From the NCBI RefSeq assembly GCF_036237315.1, contig NZ_CP108356.1:1674001-1738000 (forward strand): a stretch of DNA of 64,000 nucleotides, written 5' to 3'. Within the stretch, counting starts at the first letter, position 1. Each line of letters begins with the position of its first letter. The notes below the pieces were generated by a model, which worked only from the letters and a program-made list of their open reading frames with translations, made no database searches and was not told where the DNA came from. Shown piece by piece: positions 24,718 through 33,195 of this stretch. Position numbers and translations under genes: made by a program. This DNA comes from Streptomyces sp. NBC_01351 (GTDB taxonomy: Bacteria > Actinomycetota > Actinomycetes > Streptomycetales > Streptomycetaceae).

Positions 24718-27700
24718 CTACTCGGCTCCGGTGGCCGTGATCCGTTCGAGAATCTCCGTGTAGAGGGACCGCTTGTCGGGACGGGCATGGTCGGCGGCGT
24801 GTCTGAGGGCGGGGATCGCCGGTGTGCCCATGGCGATGAGTCCCTCGGCCGCAGTGCTGCGGACCACGGGATGGGGGTGTTCCAGCATTCCGGTCACGGC
24901 GGGGATCGCGGGTGCCCAGGTCGCGTGACAGAGGGTACGGATCGCCGTGCGCACCAGGTCCGGCTGGGGGTCGTCCAGCAAGATCGAGGTGTGGTGCAGG
25001 TAGGTCTGCCGGTCCAGCACGGCCCGCGAGGTCCGGTGCGCGTGCAGGCGGACCTTGGGCTTGGGGTGGTGCAGCAACTCATCGATCAGGTCCCGCAGGC
25101 CGGGGTCCTGGTCTGCGCCCGGGGCGCTGTGCCCTTCGGTCAGTCGCGTGAGCGCTTGGCGTATCTGCACCGGGTCGCCGGTACGGGCAAGGTCCAACAG
25201 CTCCTGCCGGGAGGGGGGTTGTGATGCTGCTGCACGCGCGGCGGGGGATCGGTCACGGAGCGCTGCCAGGGCGTCGGCGTCCTGGCGTGCCGTGTCCGGG
25301 CTGCGGAGCGGTCCCTCGACCAGGAGCAGCTGGTCCGCGAGGTCGTCGCGGCCTTCGGCGCGCAGCCGCCGACAGGTCCGCGTCAGCGCGGGGGTACGCA
25401 GCAGGGAACGCCCGCGGAGCAGGTCGAGGAGCCCCCAGGCGCCGGCGTCGAGGCGGTCGCCGAGGTGCTCCGCCAGTACGTCGGCGGGGACCTGGCCGAG
25501 TGCCTGCCCGGCCGCGGAGCTGCTGGACGGCGGGTCGTGCTCCCACCATTCCAGCAGCAGCGGGACCAGCGGTTCCAGGTCCCACGGGTCGAGTCGGCTT
25601 GCCGTGAGAGCGACCCTGTCGTGCCGGATTCCGTCCGCGCGGAGTTCCCTCTCGCCGATGACGCTCAGTGTGCGGGCCAGGTCGACACCGACGGGTACGT
25701 CGATGCGGCCTTGCAGAAACGCTCGGAGCACGGGAAGCCTGCACTCGGGCTCGGGCCACTCCAAGAGCGCCAGGGCCGCGGCGTGCCGGCGGTCCGGAGC
25801 AGATGCCTGCAGCATGGCCAGCAGGCGGTCCCGCAGTGCGGTCGAACGGGGCTGGTCGAGGTCGTCGATGTGCACGGTCCGCGGTCGCGGCGCCGGCGCG
25901 TGGGCGGTTTCGGTGATGGTCCAGGGTGGTGCGTCGAGGGGCTGGACGTCCGTCATCCAGTCGATGAGGGCGGCGCGGACCTCGGTGCCGGCTGGGGCGT
26001 AGGCATCGATCAGCGCGGTCAGGCGGTCCCGGGAGGCCGGGATGGTTCCGTCGTGCTTCCGGCGGAGTCTGCGGAATTCCTCCAGGGCGGCCGGTGTGCG
26101 GACGGCGGCGTCCAGGGCCGCTCGCCACGCCTTTGTCTCGGATTCGGTGTCGGATTCGGATCCGGTTTCGGGTGCGGTTTCGGATACGGTTTCGGCCTTG
26201 GCGTTGGCCTTGGCCCGCGCGGTGGCCGGAGGGGCCTGCGGGACGGCGAACGCGTCCCGTAGTACGGCGGTCTCGGCCTGCCAGGGGTTGGTGCCCAGCC
26301 GGGCCGAAGCGAGTGCGTGGTCGAGATCGGCGCGGACCGGCACCGCGCCGAGGCTGCGGAGCAGCGTCAGTGTGGACGGGCCGTCGGCGGGTGCGCAGGG
26401 CAGCGCGCGTACCGTGTCGGCGACAGCCTGCTTCTCGACCGCCGACAGGGTCGGCGCGACCGCTTCGAGTACCGCCAGGAGGTCGTGCCGGTCTTCCGTC
26501 GCGGCCTCGGCGAGCCCGTCGAGCAGGACCTTGGTGGACCGGGCGAAGGCCCTCAGTTCCTCGGGCTTCCACGGTGCGGGGCAGAGCCGGAGCGTGAGCC
26601 GCAGTACGCGACCTCGCGCAGCGGGTTCGGAGGCGGCCAGGCGTAGCCAGTCCGGCAGCATGGGCCGAAACACCCGCAGCCGGGTGGGGTGCGGCAACTC
26701 CTCCCGTGCGGCGATGCGTAGCGCGACCGACGTGCGCCAGCCCTCCGCCTCCAGCGACGTGACGTCGAGGTCCGCTCCGGTGTCCGCACCTGCCGGCGGC
26801 GCGGCGGGCGCGGGGATCCCGTGCTTGGCCATGGCCGTCGACAGGTCCTCGATCGTCCCGCAAGCGAGGCGGACGCGGCCGGTCGCCACCAGGGCGAGCA
26901 GGGTCGGTGCGACCGGTGACGCCTGGCCGTCCAGTGCGAGGACCGAGCGCGCCGACAGGGTGCGGTCGAGGCCTTCCAGCAGCAGTTCGCGGGCGCGGCC
27001 GCCTTCGCTGTGTTCGGCGGCGGCGAGGACGGTCGCCTGGTACGCGTCGCCGAGGATGGTGCGCAGCGCCTCGATGAGCGTGCCGCGCAGGCCCGGGTTG
27101 TCGTGATGCCCGAGCCAGAAGAGCAGTGTCGGTACCGCCGTGGGCGTGCCCGCGCGGACCAGGACCTCGGCGGCGGTCCGCTTGATGTTCATGTTCGGAT
27201 GGCCGAGACGTGCGGCGATCGCGGTGGAGGCCCAGCGGGCCCGCGCGTGACCGAGCGCGAGCAGCGCCTGCCGTACGGTCTGGATGTCCTGGGCGGCGGT
27301 CAGCGCGATCAACGTGGCCGACAACGCCTGTGCGTCCTCCCCCGTGGCCTCGCGGGCGAGCAACGCGATCACGTGCTTGCGCACGTGCCGGTCACGGTGG
27401 CGCAGCAGGCGGTGCACCCGCGCGCGGGTGCCCGGGTGGGGCGCTCGGAGCAGGAGTTCGAGCAGGATCGCCTGCTCGCTGCTCGACAGTCCGGGCCGGT
27501 CCAGCAGATCGAGCGCCATGGTCGCGACCAGCGCGTGTCCGGCCTCTTGTGCGGTCGCCGCGTCGAGCAGGCAGGACGGCCTGATCCGTCTCCGTTCGTG
27601 GAGGCGGCGGCCCAGGCCGTGTACGGCGACCAGGATCTCCTGGGGTACCACGGGCTCACCGGTCGGCTGTCCGCTTTCGAGTCGCGGGGCGGCTCCGCCA

Positions 27701-29454
27701 GGTTCCCCGGACGTCGCCAGCTCGGCCACGATGCGCAGGAGCAGGTCCGCGATGACCGGGAGCGTGCCGGCGCTGCCGTGGGCGGCCAGTCTGCACAGTG
27801 CCGCCACCGGCTCGTCCGGGTCCAGGTGGGAACTCAGGAGGGCCAGTTCTTGTTCGTCCGGGCCACCGAGGTCCGCCGCGATGCGCGCCGGCAGATCGGC
27901 GGGATCGAGGCGGACGAGGAGGGCCCGCCGCTGTGACGGATCGAGGGTCAGGTGCCACAGCACCTCAAGGGCGCGGTTCCGCACCGCGCGGAGATGCGGC
28001 GCGATCACGCCCGCGCTCTCCTCCGCGGCGAGCCCCAGCCCTTCCCTCAACGCTGTCGTCGTCCGGTGCCCGCCGATGGCCTCCAGAGCCTCCAGGGCCG
28101 CTGCGGGCGCCGACGGCAGGAGGGCGATCACGGCGTCTTCGGCATCCGCATGGCGCAACGCACGGATCGCGTCGAGGAACGGCTCCGGCGCGGGGGCCGA
28201 GGGAAGAACGCGTGTGATCGCGTCCCCGATCGGAAGCTCCCCCGCCCCCTGTCCGGCGAGGGCGACCAACAGCGTGAGCCGCCGCCGCCAGCTCGGATCG
28301 TCGGCGGCCGCATCGACCAGTTCACGGAACATCACCTGCCGGCAGGTGAACAGGATCGTCGCGACCTCGCGGGGCGGAATCGAGTGATCGGCCAGCGCCA
28401 GGCCGATGATGGACGGAACGTGCGGACCGTCCGGGAAGTGCCCGCGCCGGTGGAGCCCGCGCAGGCATGTCATCGCCGGCCCACCGAACAGCAGCGGGTC
28501 CCGTGCGGCTACGGCCGTCAACGCGCCGATGTCACTGCGGTCCGCCAGGTCTCCGAGTAGTTCCAGCGCGCGCCGACGCAGACCCGGCGGGAGGTGCGGA
28601 TCGTCGATGACCTGCTGCAGGAGGCCACTGTGCCCGTGGTGGGCTGCGGCCACGAGTGCGGCCTCGGCAGCCTTGGGCCATGCGTTCACCGAATCGGCGG
28701 CGAGAAAAGGAGACAGACGCCCCGGCGGCAGGGGATCCAACGTCGCCCACGGCTGGGCGAGTTCATCCAGTGCGTCGGCGACGAGGTCTGCGCTGCCTGC
28801 GCTACCTGCAATGTCTGCGCCGAGCAGGCTGATCACGTGCTCGCGAACCAGTGCGGGAGCCAGCAGGCCGGCGTGCAGCCCCTGCCGGGCCAGCCGCAGC
28901 GCCGCGGCCTGCAGCACCGGATCACCGCTGTCCACCAGCTCGTTCACGAGTTGCTCGGGCCGGTGCGCACGGGTGGCGGTCGCTTCCCGCACCGCCTGGT
29001 ACAGCAGTTCACCCCGAGGCTCGTTCCGGATCACCGAGGGCTCGTTCAGGAGCTCAGCGCACAGCCAAGCGATCTGCACCCGTACCGGCAGCTCGGCCGT
29101 ACGCCACGACGGCCGGCGGAGCCCCCGGAGATACGGCCCCAGTCGTTCATGGAGCCGCGCCAGGACGAGCACCGCCTCCGGCGGCCCCTCCACTGATACC
29201 GGCAGCAGCCCCGCGAGCTCGGCCATCTCCGGCTCGTCGCCCGTCCGGCCCGACGTGACGCGCTCCGTCAGCAGGACCAACCCCAGGTACCGCAGGCGGG
29301 AATCCTCGTGCCGGATGAGGCGTCCGAAGACGGCCGGAGGGCAGAGCCGCGCGTCGAGATGGCCGGCCAGCCAGCCGACGTCTGCTCGACGCACCGCGTC
29401 CTGGAAGGACTTGTCTGCCGGCGTCGTCATCGCCATCGCCCTCGTCATCGCCAT
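24718..29454 (-). CDS. Giant HEAT-repeat protein
   Basis: A protein of about 1,578 residues built almost entirely of HEAT-like helical hairpins. Examples are LLRHRDRHVRKHVIALLAREATGEDAQALSATLIALTAAQDIQTVRQALLALGHAR, ARLGHPNMNIKRTAAEVLVRAGTPTAVPTLLFWLGHHDNPGLRGTLIEALRTILGD, and the last pair near residues 1,500-1,575 (LDDPQPDLVRTAIRTLCHATWAPAIPAVTGMLEHPHPVVRSTAAEGLIAMGTPAIPALRHAADHAR). An insert near residue 1,100 is rich in Glu/Thr/Ser (TVSETAPETGSESDTESETK). There is no signal peptide or membrane segment. Several ATGs lie close together at the start; 29454 has AGGG upstream. It is presumably a scaffold; no enzyme domain was seen. Confidence 0.8.
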   Translation of the reverse strand: MAMTRAMAMTTPADKSFQDAVRRADVGWLAGHLDARLCPPAVFGRLIRHEDSRLRYLGLVLLTERVTSGRTGDEPEMAELAGLLPVSVEGPPEAVLVLARLHERLGPYLRGLRRPSWRTAELPVRVQIAWLCAELLNEPSVIRNEPRGELLYQAVREATATRAHRPEQLVNELVDSGDPVLQAAALRLARQGLHAGLLAPALVREHVISLLGADIAGSAGSADLVADALDELAQPWATLDPLPPGRLSPFLAADSVNAWPKAAEAALVAAAHHGHSGLLQQVIDDPHLPPGLRRRALELLGDLADRSDIGALTAVAARDPLLFGGPAMTCLRGLHRRGHFPDGPHVPSIIGLALADHSIPPREVATILFTCRQVMFRELVDAAADDPSWRRRLTLLVALAGQGAGELPIGDAITRVLPSAPAPEPFLDAIRALRHADAEDAVIALLPSAPAAALEALEAIGGHRTTTALREGLGLAAEESAGVIAPHLRAVRNRALEVLWHLTLDPSQRRALLVRLDPADLPARIAADLGGPDEQELALLSSHLDPDEPVAALCRLAAHGSAGTLPVIADLLLRIVAELATSGEPGGAAPRLESGQPTGEPVVPQEILVAVHGLGRRLHERRRIRPSCLLDAATAQEAGHALVATMALDLLDRPGLSSSEQAILLELLLRAPHPGTRARVHRLLRHRDRHVRKHVIALLAREATGEDAQALSATLIALTAAQDIQTVRQALLALGHARARWASTAIAARLGHPNMNIKRTAAEVLVRAGTPTAVPTLLFWLGHHDNPGLRGTLIEALRTILGDAYQATVLAAAEHSEGGRARELLLEGLDRTLSARSVLALDGQASPVAPTLLALVATGRVRLACGTIEDLSTAMAKHGIPAPAAPPAGADTGADLDVTSLEAEGWRTSVALRIAAREELPHPTRLRVFRPMLPDWLRLAASEPAARGRVLRLTLRLCPAPWKPEELRAFARSTKVLLDGLAEAATEDRHDLLAVLEAVAPTLSAVEKQAVADTVRALPCAPADGPSTLTLLRSLGAVPVRADLDHALASARLGTNPWQAETAVLRDAFAVPQAPPATARAKANAKAETVSETAPETGSESDTESETKAWRAALDAAVRTPAALEEFRRLRRKHDGTIPASRDRLTALIDAYAPAGTEVRAALIDWMTDVQPLDAPPWTITETAHAPAPRPRTVHIDDLDQPRSTALRDRLLAMLQASAPDRRHAAALALLEWPEPECRLPVLRAFLQGRIDVPVGVDLARTLSVIGERELRADGIRHDRVALTASRLDPWDLEPLVPLLLEWWEHDPPSSSSAAGQALGQVPADVLAEHLGDRLDAGAWGLLDLLRGRSLLRTPALTRTCRRLRAEGRDDLADQLLLVEGPLRSPDTARQDADALAALRDRSPAARAAASQPPSRQELLDLARTGDPVQIRQALTRLTEGHSAPGADQDPGLRDLIDELLHHPKPKVRLHAHRTSRAVLDRQTYLHHTSILLDDPQPDLVRTAIRTLCHATWAPAIPAVTGMLEHPHPVVRSTAAEGLIAMGTPAIPALRHAADHARPDKRSLYTEILERITATGAE

Positions 29455-29620
29455 GTGCACACCCTGCCATCACCGTGATCCGCCGGACGTGCCCGGGCCG
29501 TGCCGGTCCGGCGCCGCTGCCTGACCCTTGACAACTCTTCATGCACCTGACAGCAGTGGCACTGCACCACCACGCACCACTCCCACCAACGGCACAACAC
29601 CTGCAGGGAGCGATCAGCGC

Positions 29621-30925
29621 ATGACGACCAAGCCCGAGAGCGCGGGATACGGCCAGGACCACGACTACGACTACGACGTCGTCATCAGCGGAGCCGGCCT
29701 CGCCGGCAGCGCCGCGGCGATCCTGCTCGCGCGACGCGGTGTCCGCGTCGCGCTGCTGGAACGCCGCTCGGACGCCGGCGCGTACAAGGTGCTGTGCACC
29801 CACTCCCTCACGGCCTGCGCCTACCCGGTGCTGGACGAACTCGGCCTCGTCCCCGCCCTCGAGAAGGCCGGAGCGGTCCGCAACGAGGCCCGCTGGTACA
29901 CCCGTTGGGGATGGATCGAGCCGAGGGCCGCACCGGCGGGCCCCGAGCTGCCGTACGCGTACAACGTTCGGCGCAGCACCCTCGACCCGTTGATCAGGTC
30001 CCGTGCGGCAGAGACCCATGGCGTCGATCTGCTCCTCGGTCACCAGGTGACCGGGCTGGTCCGGGAAGCCGGGCGAACCGTGGGCGTACGCGCGTCGACA
30101 CCACGGGGCGAGCGCGAGATCCGGGCCCGCCTGGTCGTCGGCGCCGATGGCAAGGACTCGGCGGTGGCGAAGTTCGCCGGGGTGCCTGCCCGGCGGTACG
30201 AGAACGCGCGGTTCGGCTACCTCGCGCACTTCCGCGGCCTTCCGCTGCCCGGCGGGGTCAGTCACACATGGTTCCTCGAGCCCGATATGGCGTACGCGTT
30301 TCCGAACGACGACGGGGTGACGGTGGTCGCGGTGCTCCCGGACAAGAAGCGGCTGCCGGCCTTCAGGGAAGACCTGGAGGGCAGCTTCCTCGCGTTCGTC
30401 CGCGCCCTGCCCGAGGCGCCGCCCATCGACTCCGCCGAGCGCATCACGAAGATCACCGGCACGGTCGACTACCCGCTCCACAGCCGCAAGGCGACCGCCC
30501 CGGGCCTCGCGCTCATCGGCGACGCCGCCCTGACCGGCGATCCCCTGTGGGGGGTGGGATGCGGGTGGGCCCTGCAGTCCGCGCAGTGGTTGGCGGAGGC
30601 GGTCGCTCCGGCCGCGAGCGGTCGGGGGGACCTCGACAGAGCGCTCACGACGTACGCACGCAGGCACCGGCGCCGGCTGGGCGGACACCAGTACCTGGCC
30701 GCCGACTTCGCCAAGGCGCGTCCGTTCAATCCCGTGGAGCGGCTGATGTTCTCGGCGGCGGCACGCGATGCATCGGTGGCGCGGCACATGCACCTTTTCG
30801 CGTCCCGCCTGATCGGCCCGCTGCGGTTCTTGAACCCGGTGGCCCTGGCCAAGGCTTCGGCCGTCAACATCCGGCATCGCGGGGCGGCCGCGCCACCCGC
30901 GCACCTGTCGCGCACCGGGTCGTGA
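29621..30925 (+). CDS. FAD-dependent monooxygenase / geranylgeranyl-reductase-like oxidoreductase
   Basis: A 434-residue flavoprotein. It has the dinucleotide-binding motif DVVISGAGLAGSAAAILLARRGVRVALLERR near residue 20, the RxxLDPLIRSRAAE segment, the GADGKDSAVAKFAG motif and the second FAD motif GLALIGDAALTGDPLWGVGCGWALQSA. This is the class A monooxygenase/halogenase/geranylgeranyl-reductase superfamily; the halogenase GWxWxIP motif is absent. The ATG at 29621 has AGGGAG ten bases upstream, so the longer frame from 29528 is not used. It stands alone, with convergent genes downstream. The substrate is unknown. Confidence 0.8.
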   Translation: MTTKPESAGYGQDHDYDYDVVISGAGLAGSAAAILLARRGVRVALLERRSDAGAYKVLCTHSLTACAYPVLDELGLVPALEKAGAVRNEARWYTRWGWIEPRAAPAGPELPYAYNVRRSTLDPLIRSRAAETHGVDLLLGHQVTGLVREAGRTVGVRASTPRGEREIRARLVVGADGKDSAVAKFAGVPARRYENARFGYLAHFRGLPLPGGVSHTWFLEPDMAYAFPNDDGVTVVAVLPDKKRLPAFREDLEGSFLAFVRALPEAPPIDSAERITKITGTVDYPLHSRKATAPGLALIGDAALTGDPLWGVGCGWALQSAQWLAEAVAPAASGRGDLDRALTTYARRHRRRLGGHQYLAADFAKARPFNPVERLMFSAAARDASVARHMHLFASRLIGPLRFLNPVALAKASAVNIRHRGAAAPPAHLSRTGS

Positions 30926-30934
30926 CCCCGGCGC

Positions 30935-31606
30935 TCACCAGTCGACGTGTGCGGTGATCCAGTCGGCCAGCGCGGCCTCGTCGTCCGGCGGGGGCAGGTC
31001 GGGGCCGTGGGTGAGGGGGGTACAGGACAGTTGTAGGTGGGTGAGGAGGCCGTAGGGGCCGTTGTCGGCTGCCGGTCCGAGCACCAGGGCGTGGGTGGGG
31101 GTGCGCCAGATCCGGTGCGTCAGCGCGGGCCCGGTGACCACGGCCGCGGAGGACAGGGTCGATCGCTCGGGGGGTGTGCCGAGGTGATGCGTCACCGCCT
31201 GCGCGGCCTGCTCGAGTACGGCCTCGCAGTCCTGGTCCGTGCAGGGTTCGTGGCCGCTCCAGCCGGGCTGCGCCTGCCAGTCGTCGAGGACGCCGTGCAG
31301 CCACGAGGCGTTGTCCATGCCCTCATCGTCCGGGTCGACGGGGTACAGCTCTCCGAAGACGAGGAAGGTCCTGGCAGCCTCGCGCCCGAAGGGGCTCATC
31401 CCGTCGGTGCACAGCACGTGCCCGTGCCCGGTCCCGAAGGAGTCGCAGAGCAGCTCGTGTTCCCAGCGCCATCCCCGGCGCCGCACCTCCGCGTCGACGG
31501 CTTCGAAGTTCTCCGGGACGTGCGGGGCGGCCGGCAGCTCCAGTAGTTCTGCGACGGCCGCAGCGCTCAACGGCCGGTGGGCGAGGGCATGTACGGGGAG
31601 CGGCAT
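30935..31606 (-). CDS. Hypothetical protein (first of a two-gene unit)
   Basis: A 223-residue soluble protein, family not recognised. It contains PENFEAVDAEVRRRGWRWEHELLCDSFGTGHGHVLCTDGMSPFGREAARTFLVFGELYPVDPDD, two cysteines in the acidic segment EPCTDQDCEAVL, and a C-terminal part ending ALADWITAHVDW. The ATG at 31606 is used; a GTG at 31615 is possible. It lies only 10 bp downstream of the next minus-strand gene, so the two are probably co-transcribed. Confidence 0.6.
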   Translation of the reverse strand: MPLPVHALAHRPLSAAAVAELLELPAAPHVPENFEAVDAEVRRRGWRWEHELLCDSFGTGHGHVLCTDGMSPFGREAARTFLVFGELYPVDPDDEGMDNASWLHGVLDDWQAQPGWSGHEPCTDQDCEAVLEQAAQAVTHHLGTPPERSTLSSAAVVTGPALTHRIWRTPTHALVLGPAADNGPYGLLTHLQLSCTPLTHGPDLPPPDDEAALADWITAHVDW

Positions 31607-31616
31607 GTGGATCACT

Positions 31617-32057
31617 CTAGAAGCGGGCCGAGAGCCGGACGGTCGGAAGGTAGGCGGCCGGTGGTTGGGCCGGCGGCAGGCTCACGGTGGGGTGGGGGTT
31701 CGTCAGGACGGCCAGCACCTCTGTCGCCGGATATCCGAACAGGTCGACGTCCTGGAGAACCACGGGTACGGCGGACGGCCCGGTCGGCGTGGAACCGCAT
31801 CTGCGGAGTTGGACGGCGGCGAGGCCGTCCCGTTCGTGCTCGGCGCGGCCCAGGCGGTCCCTGCTGTCACCGTAGGCGAGCAGCTCCAAGCCTTCGTGGC
31901 AGGCGGTGAAGGCCCAACCCGCCTGACAGACCCAGGTCTCGCGTACATCCGCCAGAGTCGCGACCGCCCACTGGGCTTCCCGCTCCGACATGCCGAACCG
32001 CAGAACCCCGGCGTTGTGCGGCAATGCGAGACCAGTCCCCGGCAGCAACTCGAACAT
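31617..32057 (-). CDS. Hypothetical protein, conserved in Streptomyces
   Basis: A protein of about 146 residues beginning MFELLPGTGLALPHNAGVLRFGMSEREAQWAVATLADVRETWVCQAGWAFTACHEGLELLAYGD. The later part is PVVLQDVDLFGYPATEVLAVL. I recall homologues in other Streptomyces but no assigned function. The start is uncertain: the Shine-Dalgarno-like GGGAG directly abuts the ATG at 32057, so an upstream GTG (up to 32099) may be used. Its product reads the same strand as the downstream hypothetical gene, 10 bp away. Confidence 0.6.
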   Translation of the reverse strand: MFELLPGTGLALPHNAGVLRFGMSEREAQWAVATLADVRETWVCQAGWAFTACHEGLELLAYGDSRDRLGRAEHERDGLAAVQLRRCGSTPTGPSAVPVVLQDVDLFGYPATEVLAVLTNPHPTVSLPPAQPPAAYLPTVRLSARF

Positions 32058-32106
32058 CTCCCGATGGTGACCCACGGGCGTGCGCCAGGGCAACGGCACG
32101 TGTTGC

Positions 32107-33123
32107 TCAGAGGAGGCGTTCGGGGACCGAGCCGGCGGGGGTCGTGCGCGTGTGGAGGTCGCCGTCCGGGGTGACGAGCTCTACGTCGCCCATCGGGTCG
32201 GCCGTGACCTCGCCGACGACGGCGGCGTGGCGGCCGTAGCGGTGGGTGCGGAGGGCCGCCAGGACGGGCCGGACGCGTTCGGGCGGGACGAACAGGCACA
32301 GGCAGCCGGCGCAGGCCGCGTCCAGGGGGGCCAGGCCGCGGGCGGCCAGGGCCACGCGCGCCTCGTCCCGTACGGGCACGGCGGCCTCCTCCACGCGCAG
32401 GGTCAGCCCGCGGCCGGCGGCGCACTGCCGCAGGACCTCCGCGAGGCCGCCGGCGGCGACCGTGCGGGCGTGGCGGATGTCGGTGCGGGAGGCGCCGGCG
32501 GCGGCGCGCAGGAGCCCGCCGAGGGGGGCACAGTCGCTGGGCACGTGGTGTTCGTAGCCGAGGCCGTCGCGCAGGGAGACCAGGTGGGCGGCGTGGCTGC
32601 CCAGGGGGCCGGTGACGACGATGCGGTCGCCGGGGCGGACCGCGTCCAGGCCGAGCGGGGGGCCGCTGAGCACCCCGAAGGCGGTCGCGGTGACGAAGAC
32701 CCGGTCGGCCTCGCCGGCGCGGACGACCTGGGTGTCGACGGCGGCGATGGCGACACCGGCCTCGCCGGCGGCGGCGCGGACCGAGGCCGTCAGCCGGCGG
32801 ACGAGGTCCAGCGGCAGGCCGGCCTCCAGGACGATGCCGAGGGCGATGTGACGGGGTTCGGCGCCGGTGGCGGCCAGTTCGTTGACGGCGCCGCAGACGG
32901 CTACCCGGCCGATGTCGCCGTTGCCGAAGAAGGGCGGGTCGACGACGTACGTCCCGGCGCGGACCACGACGGTGGGGTTCGGGGTGGAGGGGTGCGGGGT
33001 GAGGGCGTTCGGCGTGAGGGCCCGCGCGATCAGGGCGCGTGCCTCCGGGCCGAAGCCGACCTGGGCCGTGTCCCACCCCTGCGCGTACGTCACGACAGCC
33101 ACCCCCCGATGCCCACGAATCAT
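32107..33123 (-). CDS. AIR-synthase-related, HypE-like protein
   Basis: A 338-residue protein of the PurM/HypE/ThiL superfamily. The N-terminal ATP-binding half has VDPPFFGNGDIGRVAVCGAVNELAATGAEPRHIALGIVLEAGLPLDLVRRL and AAVDTQVVRAGEADRVFVTATAFG. The C-terminal half has GDRIVVTGPLGSHAAHLVSLRDGLGYE and DIRHARTVAAGGLAEVLRQCA. It follows HypE closely but lacks HypE's C-terminal cysteine motif that carries the carbamoyl group; the chain ends SVPERLL. No other hydrogenase maturation gene is nearby. It is therefore better described as a HypE-like ATP-using enzyme of unknown substrate. Confidence 0.75.
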   Translation of the reverse strand: MIRGHRGVAVVTYAQGWDTAQVGFGPEARALIARALTPNALTPHPSTPNPTVVVRAGTYVVDPPFFGNGDIGRVAVCGAVNELAATGAEPRHIALGIVLEAGLPLDLVRRLTASVRAAAGEAGVAIAAVDTQVVRAGEADRVFVTATAFGVLSGPPLGLDAVRPGDRIVVTGPLGSHAAHLVSLRDGLGYEHHVPSDCAPLGGLLRAAAGASRTDIRHARTVAAGGLAEVLRQCAAGRGLTLRVEEAAVPVRDEARVALAARGLAPLDAACAGCLCLFVPPERVRPVLAALRTHRYGRHAAVVGEVTADPMGDVELVTPDGDLHTRTTPAGSVPERLL

Positions 33124-33195
33124 GATCGTGAATCCATCATCCTGCGGGGGTGGCGTGCCGCATACCCGTGTTCGGGCACCTCTGCCGATGAGGGG

